A stretch of 64,000 nucleotides of DNA from assembly GCA_025201765.1 (NCBI GenBank), contig MU623453.1, positions 1 through 64,000 on the forward strand, given 5' to 3'. Of this stretch, positions 23,127-33,464 are shown in pieces (position 1 is the stretch's first letter; each line of letters begins with the position of its first letter). The notes beneath the pieces were generated by a model. It did not search any database. It was given only the letters and a program-made list of their open reading frames with translations, and was not told where the DNA came from. The stretch comes from Daldinia sp. FL1419. Its lineage: Eukaryota; Ascomycota; Sordariomycetes; Xylariales; Hypoxylaceae. The position numbers and the translations under genes were made by a program.

Positions 23127-25758
23127 TCATTGAACAAGCGGTCCAATAAAAATATCCTTGACGGAACTGGTGATACTCTTCACATCGACATTATCCCTAC
23201 ATTTGTTACCCGGTTAGCCTTCCCTAACGCTACTTAAAGCCTTGCTAGAGCCTAGGTAGATAGCTTAAGGGGCGTAACTTACCAATTATCGTCCCAACCC
23301 AAACTATCCAAGTGGTTGAGATACGCCTTGCCATTCTCACTATCGCCGAGCCGTATGAAATGGAACGAAACGTGATTTTTGTCTAATTTCCGCTCTTTAA
23401 GCAGGTCGTTCAACCTCTCTATCGGCCGTTCTACACGGTAGTCGATATCTAGGTCTTTACCCCAGTCGCCGTCCGTAAAAACGTATATGCTCGTTGGTTT
23501 CTTTGTGAAGGGACGGTATTTTAGGCGCAACTTTAAGCCTAATATAGGTATTGGCAAACGAGGAACTATCACATCGTCGACGAGGCGTCCGAACCCGGAC
23601 TCGATCAGCCCTGGTTCACGGCGATAGCTGTGGTGTACTATTATATCAACCAAGCTTTTGACTCGCCACCTGCGATGTAGACGCCTTGGCTTGGACGCGA
23701 ATGAAATCTCCACATCGTTGCCTTCTAGCCTTCTAGCTAGATGGAGAATTGGCAGAGACGCTTTCTCGACCGATTGTGCGTGCTTCCCCATTGTAGTAGA
23801 GTCGTCGAAGAATAAAATGTGATGTCGATCGGGTACGTTAGCCTCTAAATCTTTTAGAAGCCCCTGTATCTCCGTATCGATGGATTCTCGAGGTTTCCTA
23901 GTGCCGTAGCTACAAATATATTGTAATCTCTGGATATGGTCTCCTAGTGCCGCGAGACATAGGCCTCGTTCATTCTCTGTCTGCGATATGTCTGTAGGTA
24001 GCTTGTCACATGCTGGTCGTTTGCGCTGATCATCTGGGATATCGAAAATCTCGTTGAACACACTCGTTAGCTGCTTGGCGCTATGGCGGTTGTTGGCGCT
24101 GGGCAACATCATGTGCTGCTCTATAATATCCATGACGCGGGGTGTAATATTATCCCCGACAGATTGGCAATAGTCACGGATGTCTCTGTGCATCTCGTCA
24201 ACAACATCTAAACGGCCGACGCCGTCGTGAAAGCAAGCCTCGTAATCGCTTCCACGGAACGCTTGAACGCTCTGGTGACGTTTTTTTCGCTGCTCGTAGT
24301 ATTTGGTCTTCTCGTCGGGGCCTCCTTTTATCCACGCACAAGCATCGCTCAAGACGGCACCAAAGGAGAATATGTCGGCCTTAGTATTGATCATATTCGG
24401 TGCGTTCTCTCGATAGGAGGAAGTATGGCTACATTCAGGCGCGCCTGCATGATGTTAGGACCCTAAGGGTGAACGCCGCTTGGGGAGGGCATACTATATA
24501 GTTGGTTTCCAAGATTGTCCAACCCCATTGCCTCGCTGCTGTTGGCGTTGGACTTTCTGACATGCGTGAACAGCCCAAAATCTGCAATCTTGGGAACGAA
24601 GTCATAGCGCGAGCCCGAACGGCCTTTGAAAAGTAGGATATTGTTAGGCTTAATATCTTCGTGGATTCTAGATAATAGGCGAACCGATTCATATTAGCCA
24701 AGTTCAACGAAGAACGAGGGGGAGGATAGGTAATACCCGTTGACTTCCTGATCGTCAACATTCATCATAAGGTGATGAACACGTTCTAGTCCCTCAAGAC
24801 ATGGCAATATTAAGCTCTTCCAGAACTTTTCGACTTCACTGCCTTCTGGGCGAGGAGCCTTGAAAAGGGCGCCTAGGTCTTCTCTATCGGCGTACTCAAG
24901 TATTATGTTATACGTGTCATTTTGCTGAAAAGACCCATAGTAGGTGACGATATTTGAAGATGGAGAGTTCTTGAGCATCCGCAAAGCCTTGACTTCGTTC
25001 AGGTACAGTTTCTCGAAACTGGGTCTGTGATATGTCTTGAGTACAAATATGTCCTGGTTGAGTCCCTTTTGATCCTATTCATATGAAAACAAGAGAGTTG
25101 TTAGTTATCCATGGCCCGGTAACCGTCAGGGGCTATGGTGTGTGAATACCTTCGAGTCAAGAAAATTACACGAGTCGTGAATTTTTATCTGATGAACAAC
25201 CGCCGCGTCTCCTTGGGATATCTGACGCAGCTTCTCGATAGGCAATACGATACCATTATCGAGGCAGTGATCATCTAATTGGTCGTTACTAAAGTTGAAA
25301 GGGAAAAAAGTCCATTGGTGTTCACGGACTTTGGCGAACAAGTTAGCATAAATAGGACCTGGCGACCATTCCACAGGATATTGTTTCAATGGCAATTTGG
25401 TGTCGTTCAGATTATACTTGATAAATTCCCGTAAGTAAACAACAGCATCACAATATATAAGGACTGAGAAAGTTCGGATATAATGTTTGCGTATGGTTTC
25501 GATGTCGGAAGTGAGCGTTTCCCTGTAGGCCTTTAAAACCGCGCCTACACGAGCCTTGGTCCAGTAATCACGTAGGACATCGAGCGGAACGAAACTCGTA
25601 TCGTTGTCTGACGCGTCCAATCCAACATAGCGCTTTTTCTTTCTGTCTATATATCTGCAGAAGTCTACGAGGGGTGTCTGATCCGGGCAAAGGCAATTGT
25701 GATTAGGAATTTTTGATGTGTTCTTCCGGGAACCACGGCCCTTCTTGTTTCGACCCAT
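23127..25758 (-). CDS. Protein kinase fused to a von Willebrand A-like domain
   Basis: Five minus-strand exons (25150-25758, 24737-25074, 24495-24667, 23283-24444, 23127-23196) give 783 residues. Residues 1 to about 180 are unrecognised. A Ser/Thr-type kinase domain follows: the ATP lysine in VLKTY (Lys216), the catalytic loop HEDIKPNNI (His318, Asp320, Lys322, Asn325), DFG at 345-347, and the activation-segment APE at about 375-377. Stops seen in the raw frame near 24.68 and 24.46 kb fall inside introns. From about residue 580 a vWA-like fold is suggested by ILFFDDSTTM, a metal-site (MIDAS) variant with Thr where the last Ser is usual, and by IYVFTDGDW. The last intron (GTAAGT) adds a 23-codon tail ending GPLVQ. 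All kinase residues needed for catalysis are present. The target is unknown. Confidence 0.85.
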
Positions 25759-27170
25759 GATTATACCGAGACGAAAGGGGAAATTGAAGTTGTATGATGG
25801 TAACCTTTGGTGAGATACCGGGGTAGAAAAGGAGGTAGGTAATTATCTCAACACTGGGCCAATTGGGTTGATAAATTGGTGGAAATGAACTGTAGAAGGA
25901 AAATGGAATAACTACCTAACCTAGGTACCTAGCTACTAATAAGAAGACGCGGAATATATAAGGGGATAAGGTAGCAAAAGATTTATAATACATGTTTGTT
26001 GCGGATGGTAAGGCACGGGTTCACTGGCGAGGAAACGGTAAGGCGAGTGGCAAAAGGCACACAGCTAGGCAACTGATTATAGTTACCATCTCTGTCCTTC
26101 TAACCCCTCGAGAGCCTTGAGGTACTACTCTATAACACCGAGACGGGACTTGTGCTACTCGCTAGAAAGCAGATGCGAGTGATACCGGCCGACTAACATG
26201 AGCTATCAGTGGTCGCCTATTAAAGCCTATTGGGGCTGTGCTATACCGGCTCCTGGCTGTCAGCAAAGGTTCGCGAACTACTGGAACGAGACGGAAAGGA
26301 AACAGCTGAAATGAGGTGCTGGAGAATTGGTTATTTTGGTTTGGGGGCGGTGGTTCCTGGACGCGGACCCCAATCATCATCAGTCGTTATACTATCGTTC
26401 GACAGATTGTTTCTACTTGTCGTTAATTGCCTGGTAGGTAAGTAGGTAGGTAGGTAGGTAGCTAGCTAGCTATGTAGCTGAAGAGAGAATATGCGAGTAG
26501 TATTTTATAACTCTTGTCTCCGAAAATACTTGCCTATGAATACAACCCCACCATCTCAACGTGAGCTGAATATTATATGTAGCCGTCGTTTAGCGGAGTT
26601 GGTGGATATATGCACCTAACTACCTGCCTACATATTTAAAGTTGAAAAGTAGATGTTTTGGTGTAAATTGTTCCATAAATTGGGTGCGTTCCATAAGGGG
26701 GTCTCAGCGGTTAGCTAGCTAGCTAACTAACTAATCTATAGGTAGGTATTGTACCTCTTATCAATCCACTAATACCTAGGTAGCTATGGGAAGTCTTTGC
26801 ATGCTGACAAACCCCCTCTTACAATTCATATAATAGCTGAAGACTAACAATAGGCATAGGCACCTTCTATAGGTAATTAATAACACAGCCTGCTGCACGA
26901 TATAAGCATAGCCTACCCACATAATGTTTAACCTAGGTTAGGCAGCTCTCCGGTGCAGGTACGAAGAAATGGAAGGTACGAGACACTGTGTAGAAGTATA
27001 AAAGCCTTTCTGGGGAGGCTCCCCCACCTAGAATTCTCCAAGAACCAACACACTTTATCGTTTCGCTCTCTTTTTCTCTGTCTATCTCCGTACAATATTT
27101 CTAATACGATAATGATACAATCATGATATAAATTCATGATATAAATTTGTGGATTCACTCCCCCCCATTC
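25759..27170. other. Intergenic region with GGTA microsatellite
   Basis: 1.4 kb between the kinase gene and the 3' end of the CorA-like gene. It is rich in GGTA/CCTA/GCTA tetranucleotides, most clearly at 26433-26475 and 26713-26760. No gene is recognised. Confidence 0.5.
26433..26475. repeat. (GGTA)n/(GCTA)n microsatellite
   Basis: A run of GGTA units turns into TAGC/GCTA units. It belongs to the tetranucleotide family dispersed through the intergenic gaps of this window. Confidence 0.8.
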
Positions 27171-29208
27171 CTAGTTTTGTTTTTCTGCCAAACGCAATAC
27201 CGAGCCCTGCCTTCTCTGCTGTCTTTTACGCCTCATGTAAACAAATAATAAAGACCAGCATATCAGAATAATAGCCATCATAGGTATCGACACGGAAAAA
27301 AATAGTTTCAGAGCATTTTGTCGAATGACCCAGTCCGAGCCAAGAGTCCCGTCATCGTCCCAGTGGAATACGCCGCTGCTGAATAGGGTCTGTTCTAATG
27401 TCAGAATATGTTGATTAAACCGTGGGACCCTGGTCCGTACAGCTATGAATGTTCCAGGGAGAAAAATAAGTGTAAATATTGTGATAACGTGCATCGATAA
27501 CGTCTCCTGCTCGGTTCGGACGGCGATATCTTCCATCCTATTGGAAGATATCTTGGCACTGCTCGCGAAGTATTCGGATACCTTCTCGCTCTTATACTGC
27601 AAGAGTGTAGTGAACTTGTTCGGCGTGTTAGCTCCACGATAGGGGTTATTTTTTGGAGATATACGCGGCGTACCATAACCTTGTCGTTTTCAAGTGCTTG
27701 AGATAATGTCTGCAGGCGACGGTAATGTATATCCAATTCCCTTTCGGTACTTCGTATTTTAGCGAAGAAAGCAGCCAGGTCATTACCGCAAAGATCTTCC
27801 TTCATGTAAGTCGCGAAACCGTACGACCGAACGACCGAGTGGTAATGTTCCTCGATCGCTTCAAGTACCCCTTTATTCTGTTCGAGAGCCACCAATGCTC
27901 GCTCTAGCTCCATAGATAATTGGCTCATATTCTGATATTTCCGGAAAGAAAACTCCTTGTCAAGATCGGAAAGTCCGTCCTGGTCTTCTTCGCTTTCTTG
28001 CTCCTGTAACTCTGCTGCATTTACGATGCCCTTTTCAGCTGCATCTTCCTCGCCAAGGCGCTGTTTAGGTTCAAGTCCAGTTACTCGCCGAATGGTGTTA
28101 AACAGGCTGGATGAAGTTTTCTGGAACGTCCATCGTCTGGAACCGCTAAATATACTTGTAGGTTGATTATGCGAATCAAACGTGTTGGTGTTTCTTGGCG
28201 AATGCGCCATCTCGATCTCTATCGGGCGAGTCACATCATCAACCGGGGCAGTCTTCCCCTCGACGGAGTTAGTGCTGATCGCATCTTCAAGATATTCGAT
28301 ATATTCAGCCCAGCTTTCAGAGCACCAATCGATCATGATCATATGTACTTCAAGGGCAGCGATAAATGATGCCTCGGGGCTAGTAATACCCGCGGGCTTT
28401 AGGCGTCTTTGGCGCTCCGTGGCGGATAGGATGCGTTTCATCATAATTGGGTTACCTTTGAGGACAAACCAAAGGCTCCGGCCATTGGTAATATCAAACG
28501 AGTAATAGAGGGCAACTTGGCGTAAAGGCCATTGATTCTTCTCGGCAGGGCTGCTAGCCCGCTCCACGGATAGGAGGTTAAAGGCATGTTGCATCTGTAT
28601 TCCGGATCTCTTTAACCGTGGCATTGGAAACTCGGGGCTATCCTTTTCTAGATAATCTTCGCTCCTGAATGCAGCATGCGCTATAGGTCTTTCCCGGGTG
28701 CAGAAAGTAAGGACAAAGTCTAGAAAACATGGCATTACTTGAAAATACGTGAGCAAAAGCATTAGTTGGTCTTTGCTGCACCCTAAGGCTCCCCGAGCTG
28801 ATATAGAATGAAGAAATCTATCTGTGCGTTAGAGAAAGGGGGAAACTTTGAGCTCATGCCTTCTTACATCATCCTCCAAAGAGGCGCCCCATCTTCTTCG
28901 TCGATATATTTGCTAAGTTGATCAGCTGTGTTAGGAGCCTTTGACTTATGGAACGCTTCTCATTCGTCAGTATCTGTCGTTGAAGCTATCCAACCAATAA
29001 GTGGTGACACACCATGCTTTTTTTCGTACAACTCTACAAAACCCAAAGAACGGTATACAGGGTGGAAAATCCCCTTGGCGTTCAGCTTTTCGCGATATTG
29101 TTCGAGTGTATGTTGATACGTTTCTGTTCGGACGAGATTTGTAGGATAGTCTAGGGCATTATCCTTAGAAGCCTCGAATGTCTCATCATAACTGGTTATA
29201 GGCTCCAT
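27171..29208 (-). pseudogene. CorA-like two-helix membrane protein gene with in-frame TGA
   Basis: Minus-strand exons 28868-29208, 27665-28817 and 27171-27596 form a frame of 639 residues, interrupted by one TGA at 28960-28962 (codon 83). Coding sequence continues in the same frame on both sides (before: SLIGWIAS-type segment; after: SKAPNTADQLSKYIDEEDGAPLW). The C-terminal part has the fungal CorA-like layout: a long helical region, then EQETLSMHVITIFTLIFLPGTFI as first membrane helix and LFFSVSIPMMAIILICW as second, followed by a basic tail. These proteins resemble CorA magnesium channels in topology, but the GMN motif is not seen. The donor of the last intron is uncertain (27665 chosen; two other in-phase GT sites lie just upstream). 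It could be a pseudogene, a sequencing error, or a shorter gene starting downstream. Confidence 0.7.
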
Positions 29209-30446
29209 TACCGTGGTTGAGGGGTAGGTGGAAAGTTTACGTATAATACAACGCACTGTAGTCTTGATGCTCGGTCTGTGGAAGCATGCTCTTCGATTAT
29301 GGAGGTTGAGAGGGGCATATAAGAGAGTGTCTGCAGAAAAGAAAATGCCTTGCAGAATGAAAATAGATAAATTCTGTATTTCTATATTTCGTAACTGCCC
29401 AAGCTCAGCTGATACTGTAGTGCAATCTCGGGAACTGCGATACTTGATTGGCTATGCAGTTGTGAAAGTGATACGAAATCTTACAGAAGACAGAGAGGGC
29501 ACCAATCCCCCAAGTGGGATCCTCTCCCGCCACTTCTTTGCTGGGAAACCCGACCCAGGGCTATGCCCATACCCCCTCACATGTCTTGATCGATTTGAAG
29601 ACACCCGTTTTACCAAATGTTATCATCCTCTTTAGCGTAGCGTAGTTGATTATATATGTGTTCCTTTTCCTCCTATAGACATTTATAAGTAAAGACTACC
29701 TAGGTACGCATCATGATTTTATAACGCACCGGGTTAAGTTTTCGGGGGATCCTAAACCAATAAACCGCCTCACCTTCAGCTGACGCCTATTGCTTGGTTA
29801 GCACAGGTTCTCGTCGTGGGCGGCCGTTTGCGTGTCCCGCTTATCATCTTACATGAACCAGGACGTCTTTATTGAACAATGTTTTCAGATATGCGCCGAG
29901 ATCCTCGGGTCGGAGGCGGTATGTCGAGACCGTGTCTTTCACAGCCATGATTTGAATATATTGGGAAGGGCTTTGTGAGATTTCCAGGGCGAAGCATCAA
30001 AATTGGATGTACATCACGCCCAAAATCTGCCTTGCCATATCACGACGCCGATTCTATATAAAGGCAGACTCCACATGAGGCTCTGGTACCAGCTATTCCG
30101 TCCTCGGAAATGAAATTCGAATGCAGAACGCCGTGATGATAGAGCCCCTCATCCGAAACTACCATACTAAAAGTAATTGGTTGAATGTAGGCTGCATTCG
30201 GTCTGACGTGCGTGGAGATATAGTGCCACACCAATGAATGAAAAGGGCATCATCCGAGTAAGACTTATTATAAGCTTACGAAGTGACAAGTCAGATACTA
30301 GAAAATATGTACACGGTGAAGCCTGTGATGTACGCGAGAGATACGGCGCCGCCACATTCAGCCACTACTGGACGCCTTGGAAACGGAATACGCCTGCCCC
30401 TGAGTCGCCTGGGCCACCGAATTAACTGACTCCTCGTCCGTGCTAC

Positions 30447-30480
30447 TACCTCTACTACCACCTCTACTACCACCTCTACA
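30447..30480. repeat. TACCACCTCTAC short tandem repeat
   Basis: Nearly three copies of a 12-bp unit. It lies in the gene-poor region and has no visible function. Confidence 0.7.
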
Positions 30481-31778
30481 TCTCTCGATATTTACCTTTG
30501 TGACTTTGGCGGCTCGACATATAAGCAACTCGGAATACACGGTAGAAATCTACCAGATTCTGGGTTTTTCGACCCTAACGCCGAATGGGTATCAAAACCC
30601 ACGATAGATATATTCAGTGTTACATCTATTCTTTACACTATTCTTACCAGGCATTGGCCGTACAGATCACCCGAGTCCCACTGATCCGAAAAACCCGTAG
30701 TCGGTGACGCGTATGATCGTATGGCTGATGATTTATTCCAGAGACGTGTATCCCCCCAACGATGTATACGCACTTTGGGCAGGAGATGTAATTATGAAGT
30801 GTTGGGTGAACGAATATACCAATGGCGTTGAAGCTGGGCTAATTACGAACAGAGATAAGTTGATATGAAAAGCTAACAGTTTAAGTTGCAACAGTAGGGA
30901 GATGAAGCCCCTACTCAATGAGCGATTACTCCTTTGCCTTAACAGTCATCAACAATCCACCGAAGGGTGTACCGGTGATCGTAGGAGAATAATTAACCAA
31001 GTCATACCAAGCTTAATATACTTACACGGAAATTTTCCCATGTGCAATAAACCCTGTCATCTCTTCATGTAGCGGCTGGACGAAGCGAGGCTGGTGTTAT
31101 ATTCGGAGCCAATAACGTCGGCCTAGACTCAGAAGACGGGATAGGTTGAATACCTAGGTAAGAGGTAGGTAACTATAGAAACAGCCTCAAGTCGATAACA
31201 TTTTTATTTATACACAGCACTAATATTTGAAAGAGTGCGCCATCTTCAAATCACAAGGAGAGCGGGCTTGGAATTGCGATAGGGGTTGAAGGCTGAGAAG
31301 TCTCACAACAGGCAGGGCGTATACACTTAGCCGCACGACGACATTGTATATACAATCCCAGACTGATTACGAATATCTTCAGTCTTAGATAGGAGACTTA
31401 ATGGTTTGTTGTTTCAACTTGGGAATCGCATCCGAAGACGGGTACTGGATTTGTGACTGGAATTGCGGCCGTGTCCTTATTACGTCTGTTACCTACCCTA
31501 AGCCCCTTTTCCTTTTCACTATTAAAAATATCAATTATAGGTGAGGCGGTCCGTCGAACCTAAAGAGATATAGATGCTTCTTTTTCGCCTCCTAGGATGC
31601 CTTGATGTTGCACGTATAGCCCGAGCCCCTCGCTTTGGCCCATCCAACGAACGTAGCTATACCTGCATCTTGGGTTTAGACAACGTTAGTCCAACCATCA
31701 GCGTCGCATCGGAACTTTAGAACAAAGTAGGTAGGTATATTTCCAATTTATAAATTATAAATACGATACGCTGTACCC

Positions 31779-31794
31779 GCCTAGGTACCTAGGC
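31779..31794. repeat. 16-bp perfect palindrome GCCTAGGTACCTAGGC
   Basis: Both halves match exactly, centred on GTAC. It is the longest clean instance of the CCTAGGTA motif family in the window. Confidence 0.75.
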
Positions 31795-32186
31795 TTTTAT
31801 AATTCCTTAAGCATGAAAATACACCCAGACAACTGAGGCCTAATGCTACCAGACAGCCGCGATGAACTATAATAGGCAATTATGAATGGAACCGTACCCA
31901 GATGGGACGCTCTTTTCCTCGCACGTTTCCTCGTATTAATATAGCTAGTTGCGCGTCTTCAGCGCATGGGCACATTAACCGGTAGGGCTAGATTCTCCCA
32001 ACTTACACGCTTACCAGGTACGTGAACCCCCGAGCGTCGACCCAACCGCAACTGTGACGTCGCATTTCAACCTTACGATGCCGTAGCCAAAGCCTTTAAT
32101 CCGCGCCAAGTTCTAATTATCCTCGAGTAACGTGCCATAACGTGTCATAGCCTCGCTTTGCGTTGTAATATAGAGTTGTCCCTTTC

Positions 32187-32225
32187 TTATATAAGTACCT
32201 GTTTCTTTTTTCTTTTCTTTTTTTC
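32187..32225 (+). promoter_or_regulatory. Likely core promoter of the small secreted protein gene
   Basis: A TATA-like TTATATAAG at 32187-32195 is followed by a strongly pyrimidine-rich stretch, a layout typical of highly expressed fungal genes. The start codon is at 32359. Confidence 0.5.
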
Positions 32226-32358
32226 GCACTTCTTACTATATATATAGATATTCGCGGTTCAAGTACTCTTTCGTATTTCCAAAACCATCGTGATTGATAG
32301 CTATAACCTCCCTCGCCTCATCGCTATATCAACTTATATAACTAGGTACTCTACAGCC

Positions 32359-33076
32359 ATGCGAGCCTTCGCAGCCTTACTCATTGCCCCCGCCGCAACC
32401 CTCGCAGCGGTGATCGCAACACGCTCCGGGTCCGTCCCAGAGGGCCCTGTACGTACCTAATTTCAAACCACCTGGGTTAAGGAATAGCTACTGACTCTTA
32501 TCAAGTGGACTGCCGGTGTCTGGAGGGTACCTGCTACTGACGACGTATTTTTCACCGGCGACGCCATCAACGCCAGCGGCGGCAAGTTCTACGTCAACAG
32601 GAACACGTCCTCTTACTGCCCTGGGAACGTAGAGAACCTCGACTGTTCCGCCTATCCAGGATCCAAGACCGTATTCATCGGAGGAAATAACACCTTATTT
32701 TTGGATGTGGGGGTGCCTGGTGGACAGCAAGGTAAAGGACTTAAACTTGCCATCTTCTTGCCGGTATCCCAGACCGCTGACACACTCCGCAGTATACATT
32801 GCAGAAGACGGCTCGCTGTCGTACACCATACCACATTCCGGAGCGCTGCCAGAGGGCGCGATAGCCACCGGTTTTCAGAGGGAGCGCAGCGAGTCGTTCG
32901 GAGCTCCCGTAGTCCTGGGCCACGATAACCAATTTTGGCTGATTTGCCCGGTTAGCGAAGGCGAGCCAAGAGAGAGGACGTACCAAGTATACGTCGATCA
33001 TGGGCCGGAGGACTGCTTGAACACTGGAGTGAGGACCTACACGGGCTCTGAACCCGATGCTTGGGAATATGCATGA
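32359..33076 (+). CDS. Small secreted protein, IgE-binding/cell-surface protein-like
   Basis: Three exons (32359-32448, 32506-32731, 32793-33076) give 199 residues. The start MRAFAALLIAPAATLAAVIA is a clear signal peptide, so the protein is probably secreted or wall-bound. The mature part has few lysines, about five cysteines (YCPGN, LDCS, LICP, EDCLN) and the segment VPGGQQVYIAEDGSLSYT followed by GFQRERS. That pattern recalls the fungal small secreted family annotated as IgE-binding or cell wall protein; the resemblance comes from memory and is modest. A role at the host or environment interface is possible but not shown. Confidence 0.75.
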
Positions 33077-33464
33077 TCGACGAACGCCCATCAAAGTCCT
33101 AAGCTAGAGCTGGTGGAAGGAAAACCAGGTAGATATCTAAGAAAGCACACTCGCAATCTGATACTATATAACCGAAGCCTATACTATCGATCCCTAAGTT
33201 ATAGGGATAAAGTGACGCATAGTAATCATTTAAAAACATTTTTTTGATTAAAACGGTAGGTAGTATGAGTATAGTGATGTTATAAATGCCAAACTCGTAT
33301 CGGGGATAGTGCTTATTATTAGATACCAAATAGTAAAAGATGGTATCTACGCCTCCTAAAGGGGTCGTATATAGCCTGCTCAGATACCCAGGAGGGTATA
33401 GGCCAACATACGTAGGTTGAATATGTGGTAGGTATTATTTACTTCTACTCTAATCTACCCGCAT
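33077..33464. other. Convergent intergenic gap
   Basis: 388 bp between the secreted protein gene and ESF1, which end towards each other. No gene is seen. Confidence 0.5.

Larger units (their letters stand above)
29209..32358. other. Long gene-poor region
   Basis: About 3.1 kb without a recognised gene. Frames at 29228-29635 (plus) and 30040-30234 (minus) have no domain I know and no good splice context. It holds a TACCACCTCTAC repeat (30447-30480), a 16-bp perfect palindrome at 31779-31794 and several CCTAGGTA motifs. Base composition is not as extreme as in the block at 53-62 kb. It may be decayed accessory sequence. Confidence 0.5.

Noticed and set aside
24440..24740. Stop codons inside the kinase domain suggesting a pseudogene
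   Set aside because: Both lie in short introns with good donors, acceptors and branch sites; catalytic motifs are restored by splicing.
29228..29635. 135-codon plus-strand frame after the CorA-like gene
   Set aside because: It overlaps the 5' side of that gene on the other strand and shows no domain or splice context.
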